DNA of 64,000 nucleotides from Mermis nigrescens (taxonomy: Eukaryota; Nematoda; Enoplea; Mermithida; Mermithidae), in the NCBI GenBank assembly GCA_036768485.1, contig JAVLUZ010000149.1, positions 186,001-250,000 on the forward strand, given 5' to 3'. This document shows positions 43,899 to 55,675 of this stretch, one piece after another. Below the pieces are notes generated by a model. The model ran no database searches and had not been told where the DNA came from. It saw nothing but the letters and a program-made list of their open reading frames with translations. Positions within the stretch are counted from its first letter, which is position 1. The number at the start of each line of letters is the position of its first letter. Made by a program: the position numbers and the translations under genes.

Positions 43899-44210
43899 GG
43901 AAAATTGCTCGCCAACAATTGCTCGAGACCAATTGCTCGCCAGCAATTGCTCGCCAAACAATTGCTCGCTCAGCAATTGCTCGCTCAGCAATTGCTCGCC
44001 CAGCAATTGCTCGCCCAGCAATTGCTCGCCCAGCAATAGCTCGCCCAGCAATTGCTCGCCCAGCAATTGCTCGCCCAGCAATTGCTCGCTCAGCAATTTC
44101 TCGCCCAACAATAGCTCGCCAACAATTGCTCGCTCAGCCATTGCTCGCCAAATGATTGCTCGACGAACAATTGCTCGCTTAAAAACTGCTCGCCAATCAC
44201 CAACAATTGC
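43899..44210. repeat. 15-bp minisatellite array, left
   Basis: About 20 units of CAATTGCTCGCCCAG and close variants. Each holds the 10-bp palindrome AGCAATTGCT. It starts GGAAAATTGCTCGCCAA and ends CTCGCCAATCACCAACAATTG. It is mirrored in reverse complement at 52185-52393. Long ORFs in several frames are simple products of a 15-bp period without stops. Confidence 0.9.
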
Positions 44211-44531
44211 CTTAGCGTGGTTTGGACTCTTTAATGATTTGGTGCGAAGCGCCGAGAAAATTTCTGTTTTTTACCTTTTGTGAAAAGGAATTCTGGGCTT
44301 ATTCTGCTGCACTAGGAAATATGAAATTTTTGAAGGTACAGGTGCCTCCTGTGTCCCGCACCCCTTCATTTACGTAAATATCTGACGGAAGCACGGGTGG
44401 AAAGTATCACCTTCTAAGCTTTCTTGAAAAATCAGTTTTCTTACCGCTTCCTTCCAGCTTTCTTCTCCAAAATTGTTCGTGAGTTCAATTCCTAAATTCT
44501 AGAATTAAAAATTTTTAAAATGTAAAACGGG

Positions 44532-44790
44532 TGCCAAACTTACATGGGCGTGGGGAGGGGTTCGGGGTATGCACCTCCAGAGGGCCAAATAACGCCGCAA
44601 AAACTGAACACCCCAGAATTCAATGTTTGAGTTTTTCACTCTTTCCGCGATTTTTTGATGCCAATGGGTAGAGCGCTCATCGAGAAACGTCGAAAAATGC
44701 TGTTTTTTTCGACCTACCACCATTTTTAAGACCCTTTTTTGACCTTTGAAAAATTTTACACCCTCAGATTTTTTATGCTGGCCACTTATG
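44532..44790 (+). mobile_element. Family G MITE, copy 2
   Basis: ACATGGGCGTGGGGAGGGG, GGGTATGCACCTCC, GATGCCAATGGGTAGAGC and GATGAGAAACG-like text (CGAGAAACGTCGAAAAATG) in family order. Confidence 0.7.
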
Positions 44791-45014
44791 GTGCCAAAAA
44801 CTTTGGCAGGAGGAAAATTTCAAGTCCTTCGGTTTCTATATTGTCCGGATTGAGCCGCGCTCAAATCTGCACCATTGCAGTCGAGTTTGAGCCTGGCTTA
44901 ATTGCCTTTTGGCTTGAACCGGCTTAAACCGCTCCTGTAATCCTACAACAAAAGGTCCGAATTCAGCTTGGCTTAATTCTTAGTATCTAGAAACTGGGCT
45001 CAGATATTTTAAAA

Positions 45015-45754
45015 CTAGCAAAGAAAAATGCTCCGATGGAACAAAAAAGATGAATATACTTGGAATTGTGGATCGTGGGATGTAAAAGGAGGACTAGGAA
45101 TAATCCACCTAAAGTCGCAAATCTGCTAAAATCACACTTTATAAGCAACGCAAAAATCAAGTATATTCTGCGGCCAACAGTTAAAATAAATATTTAACCA
45201 TAAAATGATTGAAAAAGCAGCACATTAGCTACGCAATAGCTATGGGAAATGATGTTAGGTAAACTAACAGTCCTTCTAAGCCAATTGAATGAATGGTTTA
45301 AAACAGTAGGAAACACTTAAGTTGACTTGGAAACAGACTAAATATAGGTACACTAGCATGCCCTTAAGGATTGTGTGCACTAATCAATCGGCCGCTGCTT
45401 TGCTTGCTTTAATGCTCAGGGCAAAAATACAACAACTTTAAATGCAATACCACTTAATTTTCTTTAGATCAGGATACGAAGCTAGTCAGCGTTGCTGCTT
45501 ACCCATTAACTCAAAAAAATAAACATTACGATTTCGTTTATACACTCTTATCTGAAACTTTGAACATTATTTAAAAAAGACACTTTTAGAAGGCTGCAGA
45601 ATATGCTTCGATTTTTCGTTGCTTGATGTGATTTTAGCAGATTTTGCGACTTTAGGTAGATTATTCCTAGTCCCCTCCTTTTTTACATCCTTAATAATCC
45701 ACAATTCCAAGTATATTCATCTTTTTGTTCCATCGGAGCATTTTTCTTTGCTAG
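45015..45754. mobile_element. TIR MITE (mariner-like), copy 2
   Basis: CTAGCAAAGAAAAATGCTCC at both ends in inverted orientation. Same insertion point within family L as 10485-11240; TA follows at 45755. One arm has small deletions. Confidence 0.8.
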
Positions 45755-47517
45755 TACCCCACTTTTAATTAGCATGATTTCAGTGCATCAGTCGGCAAAC
45801 ACATACAGTAACATACCACAATAATGACAGTCAAGAACGTGGAAAACAATATTGTTCTCAACATAAATTAATTGCCTCTAAATTTAAAAATGTTGTTTTA
45901 AAAAAAGAGGCTCCCTAGATTTTTACCATAACCGTCTACCTTTTGAAATCCAGACTGCATAGAATTTAAAACTGAGTTAGATATGCTCTTGATTGTCGGA
46001 AGTGTAAAGTTTTACTATTTTTTATTAGCTATAGTAAATATATGTTATATTCTAAACAGTCCTGTAAGTTATAGAGGTCGTTCCACATTTAAATTAACTT
46101 GGAAACGACATATAACGTACCTACAGGACTTACTTAAGTACCTGGCTACACTTAGCGCTGGTCAAGTTGCTAGGGCGAAACGCCGGACTCAACCACACGA
46201 CCCTCAATAACTACGGTCTCAAACTCCTCGGACCTAAATTCGTCCGTACCTACGGAGCTATTGGCAGCTATGCCTAAAAACCTAACACTATTAGTAATTA
46301 AAGTAGCCCCGGAATTTTGCCCTAGGTCAGTTGACCTATTTGGACCAAAATAATAATTAACGCAAAAAGCTTTTTTAAGTTGTTTTCGCCATACCTATGG
46401 CGAAAAACTATTTCTTTTTCTAGTTCCTAAGAGCACAATAGCAGTGAAAACAACAAAAAAAGGCTCTAAACCAGCCAGTCATCTTACATAAAAAATTAGC
46501 AAATAATTTTTATGATTTTTTAAGTGAAATTTGGGTGTTTGAATTTGCGATAAAGAAAATAATCAAAAGACAGTCACTTGGATTATTTAAGCCGAGTAAT
46601 AAAATAAGGGCCGTCCACCAATTCCGAACTAGACGCGATTGATCAACAAATGAATTGTGCAAACTTTACAAAACTACTACGTGTAGAGAATACTAATAGT
46701 CAGATTCTCAATTCTGATTTTACGTGGAAAAAAAACTAGAATTTTACTTTATTTTTTATCTATTCGGCCTCGACCGACTTCTGAACAGAGAAAGTGGCGA
46801 ACAAAAAAATGTACAAACACGTATTTTCCACTGTCCACCACATTGTAAACTTTAAAAATCTGAACCTAACGCCCATTGAATGTAAATAATTTCGGTTCGA
46901 GGGCCAGTTGTTGCCCTTTGATTGTAGTAGGTTTGTATATTGCCAAACTTATGTTCCGCAAAATATTTGATATGATTTATCAATCAAATACGAAAAAAAC
47001 CTGTTTTTTCGCCCATTTTACACCTCAGATTTCGAACTTTACACCCATTACCAACCTCCAATATAACGTTTTAGAACGCGGCTCGCTTCGACGATGTTAG
47101 CCGTGGGGATTACTTTAACACATTTTATTTAATTAACCCCAACTTTTGGCACAGAAATCTCGGACAAAATCTGTTTTTACTCATCCACTAGAGAGTAAAG
47201 TTCAAAGCCCTGGTACTAACTGCGTATTGATTGTAGAAAAGTTTTAGTAAGCGCAAGATAACCCTTGATCAAAGTACATTTCTGTCAAAAAAATTTCCTA
47301 AAACTATAACTGGAGTTGTTAATAGACATAAACATGTCGAAAACTCGGCAAAAATGTGTCTTTTCGCACCCAGATTTTCTGCACTCTTTACCTCCCATTC
47401 GGGAGCACAAGAGGCGAAATTCAAAAAACGAAAAAGTGTTATCTGCAGAACCTAAATAGATATGAAGTCAAATGAAGTACATGGTTTTGCCAAAGAATTT
47501 GAAAAAAATGAAAAAAG

Positions 47518-47602
47518 TCAGCATTCAGAAGATTCGAACCCATCATTCTTTGTTTAATACCGCATCCGAGAACAGGTTATCAATCACTGCGCCAACTCGA
47601 CA
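47518..47602 (-). repeat. tRNA-derived sequence (SINE head or tRNA relic)
   Basis: On the minus strand there is an A-box-like TGGCGCAGTGA and, about 40 nt further, a B-box GGTTCGAATCT. A T-run (GACTTTTTTC) just downstream could end pol III transcription. The acceptor stem does not close and the T-stem is poor, so a working tRNA is unlikely. Confidence 0.4.
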
Positions 47603-50600
47603 TATCAGCAGATTTCAGCTTGATTATCTATTTTGAAAGATATTCATCATTCTACTGAAGTTTTTAGAGCCATTTATGATGATAAAAAATAATTATTTAT
47701 TTAAGACGAGTCAAAAACCTCTGAAATACGAAAAATCTGATCAAAAATATGCAATACGGAGTTATCTATCGGCATTAGAAAATAGATGTAAATATAATTC
47801 AAAGTTCACCTCTTTTACCTCAACAAACACTGGCTGTAGAAAAGTTTAAAGGTCAGATTCGTTATTCTGACCTTACAGAGCTGTTAAAAAATTCATCAGC
47901 CACGACGCTCTGGGCGCAAAATGCTTCTCGGTGTAAACTTTACACTTGTGCTAATACCGCAATATTGGGTGTATAAAAGAAAATAAACTGTGATCTGCAG
48001 CATACCAGGTCAGGGCACCTTTTTAAGCTTAATTAGCATGTTCCGCCTACTTAGCGGAGTAGTTGAAGAGATATCGTTTTTTCGTCTCGAACCCTTTACA
48101 CTAAAACGATCACAGATCAAGAAATATTGCGTTATAAGAAAGAAAAAAAGAATTGATTTGAGATTTGCAACCCTCTACATTATAGAACCGATAGGACTGC
48201 ACAGAAACCAAAATTGAGTTAGATAAGCTGAAGGACACGCAAAGAGTAAAAACGCGTATACTTTACACTTTTGTGCAACAACCATTGAGTGTAAAAGTAA
48301 TTTTAAGGTCAGATTCGTAATCTACAGCTGGGGGGGGGCAACATTTAAAAAAAACATCGGCAAACCGCAGATTATTTTAATTTTTGCTTTACACTTTGCT
48401 CGCTCATTGCTAACTCAGTATTGAGTGTAAACAAAAGAAAAAACACAGGCATCGAATTTTTTAATAATCATCGATTAAAAAAAATCGCACCTCCCAGGTG
48501 TGTGCCGTTCTTGCTGTGAGGGGGGGACACAAAGTTCGCACTCGCTGTGATAAACATATAAGAAAAAGGATGGCCAAGTATATTATAGGTAGCGCTATCG
48601 CGCTATCTATTATAATAAGTTTAACATATGTATTCATTAACTGCAGTCTTTTCCATTCCAAATGGTGTATTTCCGATTTACGGCTTATTAATATGGCGAT
48701 TACAATAGAAGCTGCATATCTTTGTCGACTTCTGTGCACAGTAGACATGGTGCTGGTTCATTTTTAAACCACTTTTGCAGGCAATTTACATCAATTAAAC
48801 GATTGCTCTCCATGTGCAAGATTTTGTGAAACATATTATAAACACGGCTAAGAAGGATTTAGCTTTAATGCAACCCATTTTAGACAAAATTACATCTCTT
48901 CAATGATCTAAGGACACTTGAACATAATTTTTAAATCACTGGGTACTTTGAGGGTTAAAAAACTCATTTAATTGACGTCTCACATATGAATCCTTGAAAA
49001 TTTCTTGACTTCAGTTACATAGTCTCTGCAAGTCTATCGAATTAAGGTTAAGACGTAATGTAAACTTTACACAAACACATAGCGTAAAGAATATTTTAGT
49101 CGGATTCGTAATTTTGATATTGCTCCGATATTATTTTCAATATTTATGGAAAAATGAGTCTCCATAATGTTTCGAAGACAAATAAACATTAGTTTAAACC
49201 ACTTTTAATGCTGCTGAGTGTAAGCAAGAGCGCCCAACTGACGTATATATTTCATTCCCTGTAAATTTTTAGATCTCAGGAAAAAAATTTCGCTTTTCAA
49301 TGCTCTAGAACAAAGGCTAACATGCAGTGTAAAAAATTACTCAGATATTATGATCAACATTCATGAAAAAATTATGTCTCTACAATAGCGGTCTGAGGAC
49401 AAATGAAAAATGAATGTAAACTGCTACATCACTGTTGAATGTAAACAAACGCCTACGTGACGTCACATTTGATCCTTTGAAAATTTTTTAGACTCCAGGG
49501 AAAAATTAGGTTTCTGGAATGTAAGCAAGATAAATACATATGTAAATTATAAAGCTTCCGTATAAACACCTATTGTAAAGAAAGTTTTGGTCAGATTCGT
49601 AATTTTGATATTGTTTCGATATTACGATTAATATTTAAGAAAAAAATTAAGTCTCCAATATGTTCTATGTGCAAGCTAACAATTGGTGTAAACCACTTCG
49701 CTTTTTGTAGAGTGTAAACATATGCCATGAACTGGCATATAAATTTAGTTTCTGGTCCATTTCTGGACTTGATAATCGTGTCCCTGACTCATAACAAATG
49801 ACCAGAAAAAGCAGGCAAAACGCATTTAAAACACCAAGAAATTTTCACTTTACACTCGCTGAATATTAATGTATAGACAATTTGCTTTGACGGAAACTAC
49901 CCGATATAAAGCACTTTATTCTTTTATTCATTAGACTTGTATCGCTTTCTGGACGGAGAAAGTGGAACCAAAAAACGCAACAAAAACGTTTTTCCATCAT
50001 TTAGAACACTTTAAACTTTAAAATTCCGTACCGAACTCCCCATTGAGTTTAAAAATTCGGTTTGGTACAATTTGTAGCTTTTTTAAATCGTAGTACATTT
50101 CGGTGTGCGAATTCTCTTGCAAAAATTATTTGGTATGATTTATTAATCAAAATTCGGAAAAACATCGTCATTTTTTCGCCCATTTTTACCTCTGTTCGAA
50201 CTTTACTGCCCCATAAATAACTCAATATTGCGTTTTTCAAATGCGAAAGTTTTGAGATGTGTAGCCCCTGAAACACTTTTATTACTGCTGTATTAAATTA
50301 ACCCTTACTCATAAGCGGGAAAATTTGGCAGAAATATGATTAAAATCCGTTGTTTACACCATCCACTAGAGTGTAAACTTTAAACTACGGATCTAACTCA
50401 CATTAAGCATAGAAGACTTTGCTTATATGCAGAATGTAACCCTTGATCCGCTTTACATTCTGTCAAAAAACATTTCGAAAAACTCATAACCGGACTAGTA
50501 TCGGACATAAGCAGGGTTGAAAACTCGGAGCAAAAGTGCTTTTTTACCCCCCAGATTTCGCACTCTTTACACTGCTATTCGACTAACTAATGCAATTCAC

Positions 50601-51433
50601 AAAAACAAAGAAGCGCCATCTGTAGAATTCATCCCTCTATTATCCTATGCCATTCAATTCTTCGAATTCATCAATACTCAGTTATCCATATGCCGCATTA
50701 TAAATGTCCCCAAAATTTGTCCCATGTTATAACGTTACACAAAACTTTACACCTTCTTTGCACAGTCAGTTTTGCGTTTCAAGAAAAACAAAAAAAATAA
50801 GGGCAGCAAATTTTTTTATTTCTTTCTTTAAAAAAACCGCACCTTCCAGAAGTGTCCGTTATAGCTATAGGGGTGCACAGGTGTTAGAGGTACCCAAGTA
50901 TATTATAGGTACGCGCTAACAATAAACCGCCTCTAAATTCGAGAATATTACTTTAAAATTAAAAAAGTCTCCCCTAGATTTTTTAATCGTCTACATTTTG
51001 AAACCAATCAGACGCTGCATAGAATGTAAAATGAGTTTGATATGCTTGGCCACATGAAAACTGTAAAAAAACCGTCTAATTTACACTCCTGTGCAACAAC
51101 CGATGAGTGTAAAGAAATTTTGGAACCAGATTCGTAACCTACTAATTGAAGTATTTTTAAAAAAAAAATTGGCCCTCCGCAAATTATTTGAATTTTTGGT
51201 GTAAACTTACACACTCGACGCGTAATTTGAGTGTAAACAAGAAAAAATGGGGGCACTAAGTTTTTATTATCTACCGGCTAAAAATCGCACCCCTCAGATG
51301 TGTGCGTTATAGCTGTGAGGGGGGGGGGACACAAATTTCGCACTCGCTGTGAAAAACATATAAGAAAAAAGGGTGGCCAAGTATATTATAGGTAGCGCTA
51401 TCGCGCTACCTATGATTTCATAATTTAATTCAG

Positions 51434-51961
51434 GCGATGTACGAGCGTGATGCAGAATTCGCTCTTAAAATGCGCATGGTGCCTGCCATAGCTTTTGTTC
51501 CAACACACGAAGTACCTAGAAAGGCAAAGGAATTATTACATTAGGAATGATTTTCCAGCAGAGCTGACCGTGGTTGCGGATTATTTAGAGAGAGCTGATT
51601 GGATTCATAGATGTACGTCAACGTCGTGGCCCACGTTTTCCACCTGACATATGGAATTGCTTCCATGCAGTGAACAACAATCTCCCAAAAACCAACAATG
51701 CTTGTGAGGGATGGCACACAGAATTCAGTGAGGTGGTTGGAGGACATCATTCTACGATTTGGAAGTTTATTAAGGCCTTGAAGGATCAGCAGGGGTTGAA
51801 TGAAGAGAAAATCGAGAAGTATCTTGCGGGAGAAGAGCCCTTTCGTGGGAGAAAGAAATATAAAGACTGTGCTGGAGCGACTATCGCGCATTGTACAAGA
51901 TTACGAGCACAGAGACATAATTGACTATTTACGTGGCATTGCACACAATTATGACTTTTAA
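51434..51961 (+). pseudogene. Mutator-like (MULE) transposase, C-terminal fragment, frameshifted
   Basis: In order across two frames: YERDAEFALKMRMVPAIAFV, then YLE, then RQRRGPRFPPDIWNCFHAV and NNACEGWHTEFSEVVGGHHS, then KFIKALKDQQG. This is the order of the C-terminal region of FLYWCH-associated MULE transposases (RTNNAVEGWH type). A stop at about 51541 and a shift near 51600 break it. The catalytic first half is absent, apparently cut off by family L copy B, which ends 20 bp upstream. Confidence 0.75.
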
Positions 51962-52184
51962 GTCTGATGCTTAATCAGAAGTTATAACTATTGCTGTCGA
52001 CTTTATTGAGTGCATAAAAATTGAAAATTAAAATTAAAAACATTGAAATACATTTTAGTAGGTACATTAAAAAGGTATACCTTCAGGCTACTGCTTCTTC
52101 TCTTTTCCTTCTAGAAACGGTTCAATCTGTACGTACATAGATAAATGTATGCTACATCACAGCAGAACTAACTTTACTTAATTG

Positions 52185-52393
52185 CAATCGCTCAGCAAGC
52201 AATCGTTCGGCTAGCAATTATTAGTGATTGGCGAGCAATTGTTCGTCGCGCAATCATTTGGCGAGCAATTCCTGGGCGAGCAATTGTTGGACGAGCAATT
52301 GTTGGACGAGCAATTGTTGGGCGAGCAATTGCTGGGCGAGCAATTGATGGGCGAGCAATTGCTGGGCGAGCAATTATTGGCGAGCAATTTTCC
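52185..52393. repeat. 15-bp minisatellite array, right (inverted copy)
   Basis: About 13 units of GAGCAATTGTTGGAC / GAGCAATTGCTGGGC, the reverse complement of the array at 43899-44210. The outer end, GGCGAGCAATTTTCC, is the exact mirror of the left array's start. Confidence 0.9.
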
Positions 52394-52669
52394 GCACACG
52401 GCAATGCAACTTACAAGGATCGAAAATTATATGTCTGCAGTCTGCACGTATGTAATTTGTGCGACCTAGCTGGGTATAAAATTATGTAATTAAAAGCCTG
52501 AGATACCAATGTGCGTTCAAGCAATTCGAAATAGAATAATCATAAGACAAAGACAATATAACAATATTTCAATTCATCGCAAATTATACTTAAAAAACAC
52601 TTCCAATTTGAAAGTTTTATCACGGAGAATGTGACGGTTTTTGTCCAACTTACCCTTTCTCAATTGGAT

Positions 52670-52770
52670 ATCCAAAGAGTTAGGATTAACCCTGATGGTC
52701 ACTAACTCACCCAAAATAGGGTTAACCCTATTTTGGGTTGAGTTAGAGTTAACTCTGACAACACTAATCT
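52670..52770. mobile_element. MITE with GTTAACTCTGACAACACT end
   Basis: Contains AAAATAGGGTTAACCCTATTTT, a palindrome, and ends GAGTTAACTCTGACAACACT. Counterpart of 43405-43515. Confidence 0.5.
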
Positions 52771-52944
52771 TTACATTATACAAATTTTCATCCAAGGAAA
52801 AGCCAACATGAAAAAGACTTGTAGTGTTAACGTGAGTAAAAACATTACATACATATGTATGTAGGTAGAGTATGTATGAGGTGTGTACATTAAACGTGTA
52901 CTCACATAGCATATGCTTTTTACTATTTCATATCTTTCACAAAC

Positions 52945-53155
52945 AAGCACCGACAAAGCTACAAACGGTCACGAAGGACGAACAAATATGAAAAAGAGGC
53001 CATGTTTCAGCAGCCGCTTGTTGAACGCGACGAAAAAACTATTCAAAGGAATGTGCACAGAAGAGAAAAAGAGCAAACAAAGGCAAATGCTGCTGAGCAC
53101 GAGATTTCAGGAGACTTGCATTCCCAAAGTCACGTGACGAAATGCCAAATAACCA
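52945..53155 (+). other. Possible exon-like segment, unknown
   Basis: Less AT-rich than its flanks and open in two frames. One frame reads KYEKEAMFQQPLVERDEK with a charged, helix-like continuation; the other reads GRTNMKKRPCFSSRLL. Acceptor-like ACAAACAAG precedes. No family recognised and it may be chance. Confidence 0.2.
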
Positions 53156-53466
53156 AAAGGCTATAAACTTAACGCAATACCTACTTATAAAACGGAATGC
53201 TCATCGATACAACATAATCTGGGCCCGCAATTTCTTTTGACAAGCGTCAATTGCACGATGTAAACACGAAAATATACTTGCACGTTTATGAGCAATCAGT
53301 TTACAAAAGGCATGAAGGACTTGTCTAAATAACAGTAATATATTTTAGAAGCTTATTGATTTTATTAAGTCGGGGTTGAGAAGCTTGTACATGAATGGTA
53401 GTTCTTAGAGATATAAATCGTTTACAAAATTGGTTTAAAGTTGAGCAAGATATCGTACACAACAAT

Positions 53467-53700
53467 TATAGTCTATTTCACAAAACCTTGTGCATGGAAA
53501 TCAATTTTCAGCTTTAAAACGACGCAGCTACAAATATGATTTCTAGGCAGATTACTGTAACTTAATTTCGCAAATATTTTATAGGCTGATCAGTTGCTAC
53601 GGACAGTGTCGTGATTGCGGCTTCAGTTTAGACCGCTTTTGTACTCGATTTACACTGAATCAAGAATTGTGATCCATGCACAAGGTTTCATGAAATGACT
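53467..53700. mobile_element. Family S MITE, copy 2
   Basis: TATAGTCTATTTCACAAAAC at the left and CCATGCACAAGGTTTCATG at the right, with CAGTTTAGACCGCTTTTG inside. Confidence 0.8.
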
Positions 53701-55220
53701 GTGAATATGCCTTTGAAGGTTTAATATGCGCAATCATAACACCCACCAACTTTTTCCAATATGCTTCTTGATCGGTTTTTCCGTGCACAAAGTTTCGAGA
53801 AGATTGTAGGTAGGTGGATTAGAAAATACAAAAAAGTATTCGATTTTACGAAACAATACAAAGCTTTTCGACAAGATTTTCATCGACAAACCATCACTTA
53901 TGCCTGGAATATCAGTTTTTTATCGTTCTGTAACAGCCGTTCAAGCTGAAAACGGCTAATATAATAGAATGAACTTATTCTGCCTTATCGGATGCTTCTT
54001 TTTCGCTCTGAAAAGGATTTTTAAGTATTTAACAATCATTGCTGCTGTACGATATCAGATCGCAGTTTTGATCAGTCTTCCTTAATTAAGGAGAATATAA
54101 AAATATAAGTTTTTTATCATTTACGCCAGTCCTTCATGGAAACTCAACGGAATCAATACAACTAGAACGAAAATGAAAAAATGAGAATCAATACAAGAAT
54201 GTCATGCGACTCGTTTGTCATACATAATACGCGAGTCAATCAAGTAGGACTAGAATGGAACGGAGAAACAAAAGAACGAATACCGCACGGAAGCAAGAAT
54301 CTTAATCAGTATTAATTTGATATCGTCAAATGTAGGTATTTGTGTAAATTTTATCGTAAATGCAAATAAAGCATACTGTCGATCGGGATCTAACGAACCG
54401 AAAAAACTAGCAAAGTATGTACACAAAATCGCGAATCTCCGTAATATCGGAATGAAAGGCAACACTTGACGAAGCTATCATTATAGTACATCAATTTCCA
54501 AAAAGTAGTGGATACTTCACATTAGACATATCCTATTTTATTAAGCTGCTTCAGTCTAACTGATGATTGCATGTTCAAAATAGGAGCCTTCAATAGAATC
54601 GATTAGACGAAACTGAGTTTTGGTACAAGACTGACCGAAAATGAAGAAAGTCTTCTAAAAGGGAGTTTTTGTTAAAAAATATAAATTGTATGAGTCGGAA
54701 ACATTTTAATGATAACACAAAAAATGCGAAGTTTCTTATAACAGCGCTCTCTTCACTTTTTTATATATTTAGCACTTTTAATCGACTAGAATCACGCGCT
54801 ATGACGAATGAAATACTTTCCTTACGTGACAAGAATAATAGGCTTCATACATAAATAGAGGCAAGAATCCCAGATTAAAGTTTAAAATTGTTATTAAATT
54901 TGAATTTAATTTTAAATTATACTTGTTGAATTCTCTGATATGTAGGTAAGGAAGGAATAGGCACGATCCATGTTAGTTGTAATCACACGGGGGGGAGTTG
55001 AGACCCACAGAATTTGGTAGATCCCCTATAATCGGATTTTATATGTTTCTTCGCTATTCTTCTACATCAGATCCTCAGAATTAGGTTTATAGAATCAGTA
55101 TATGGCTGCAATCTATTGCTCTTCTCTCAGGATAGTTCCGCTGAGCCTTAAAAGTCATACGCATCAGGAATAAGCATATTTACATACGCTATTGAAGCGA
55201 TGTCGGATAAGATTACAAAT
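53701..55220. other. 3' flank of the MYT1-type gene; no gene seen
   Basis: AT-rich DNA. On the minus strand this is downstream of the MYT1-type stop codon and should include its 3' UTR. AATAAA on that strand lies at 54537-54542, with ATTAAA variants nearer the stop. Short ORFs lack coding character. Confidence 0.4.
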
Positions 55221-55675
55221 TTAAGCCAAAATAGGCGACCGCTCGCCGAATTCGGCTTTACAGTGCCCGGATGACGCAGCGTTATCGAAATTGCGCTTCA
55301 AAACTGAAGGTCGGCTTGGCAACAAGGCTGGTGCGCAGCGCTGCTGCTCGTCTGAGTCGTCGTTATCATTCTTAAGTACATTGTGATCGTCAAAAATGCC
55401 CAGAAAAGGACGATTTAAAACATGCTGTCTGGATTGTTGTAAAGAAGACGCAGCGTAGCAGTTTAAACTGTTCGGCGGCGACTCTTTACAACTGTCGCGT
55501 GTTGGGGAGTTCGAAGAGGGATGTTGCTGCTCGTTATTTTGCTGCTGATGCTGCAACTGGAAGGCGAGCAACAATTGGGCGTAATGATTTTGTATGGCAA
55601 GCAAATGCTGCGGATTTTCTCGATCATACTGACTCGACTGCCATAAATGCTTGTAGTAATGGTCGTCTTTGACGG
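55221..55675 (-). CDS. Myt1: MYT1-type gene, last exon (E)
   Basis: 2 nt plus 150 codons and TAG. Acceptor GTTTAAG, phase fitting exon D. Reads [17 protein letters not shown], then [17 protein letters not shown], a Gln/Asn/Ser-rich tail and an end ...[10 protein letters not shown]. Clearly less AT-rich than its flanks. The first 70 residues may form helices. Confidence 0.8.

Larger units (their letters stand above)
45003..51413 (-). repeat. Family L, copy B: inverted relative to copy A, with internal duplication
   Basis: Reverse complement of 7381-11268, but longer. The terminal hairpin GGTAGCGCTATCGCGCTACC occurs at its right end (51391-51411), again internally at 48587-48607, and truncated at 50905-50920. 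46740-47470 repeats 49920-50650 in the same orientation, and 45883-46010 resembles 48140-48300 and 50925-51100. At least two family members are nested or tandemly fused. No conserved ORF. Confidence 0.7.

Noticed and set aside
43899..44210. CRISPR-like array
   Set aside because: The units are contiguous 15-bp repeats without spacers, in a eukaryotic genome.
43811..44283. Three long overlapping ORFs of pentapeptide repeats (ARPAI, SNCSP, EQLLG)
   Set aside because: They are the frames of a 15-bp minisatellite that happens to lack stops; no start context or flanking coding sequence.
47518..47602. A functional tRNA gene
   Set aside because: A and B boxes exist but the acceptor and T stems do not pair well; kept only as a tRNA-derived repeat.
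52192..52469. ORFs in the right minisatellite array
   Set aside because: Same artefact as in the left array, read in reverse complement.
53761..53949. 62-codon ORF with MLLDRFFRAQSFEK
   Set aside because: Its start overlaps words of a family S-like MITE end (GTGCACAAAGTTTCG); no family and no exon borders.
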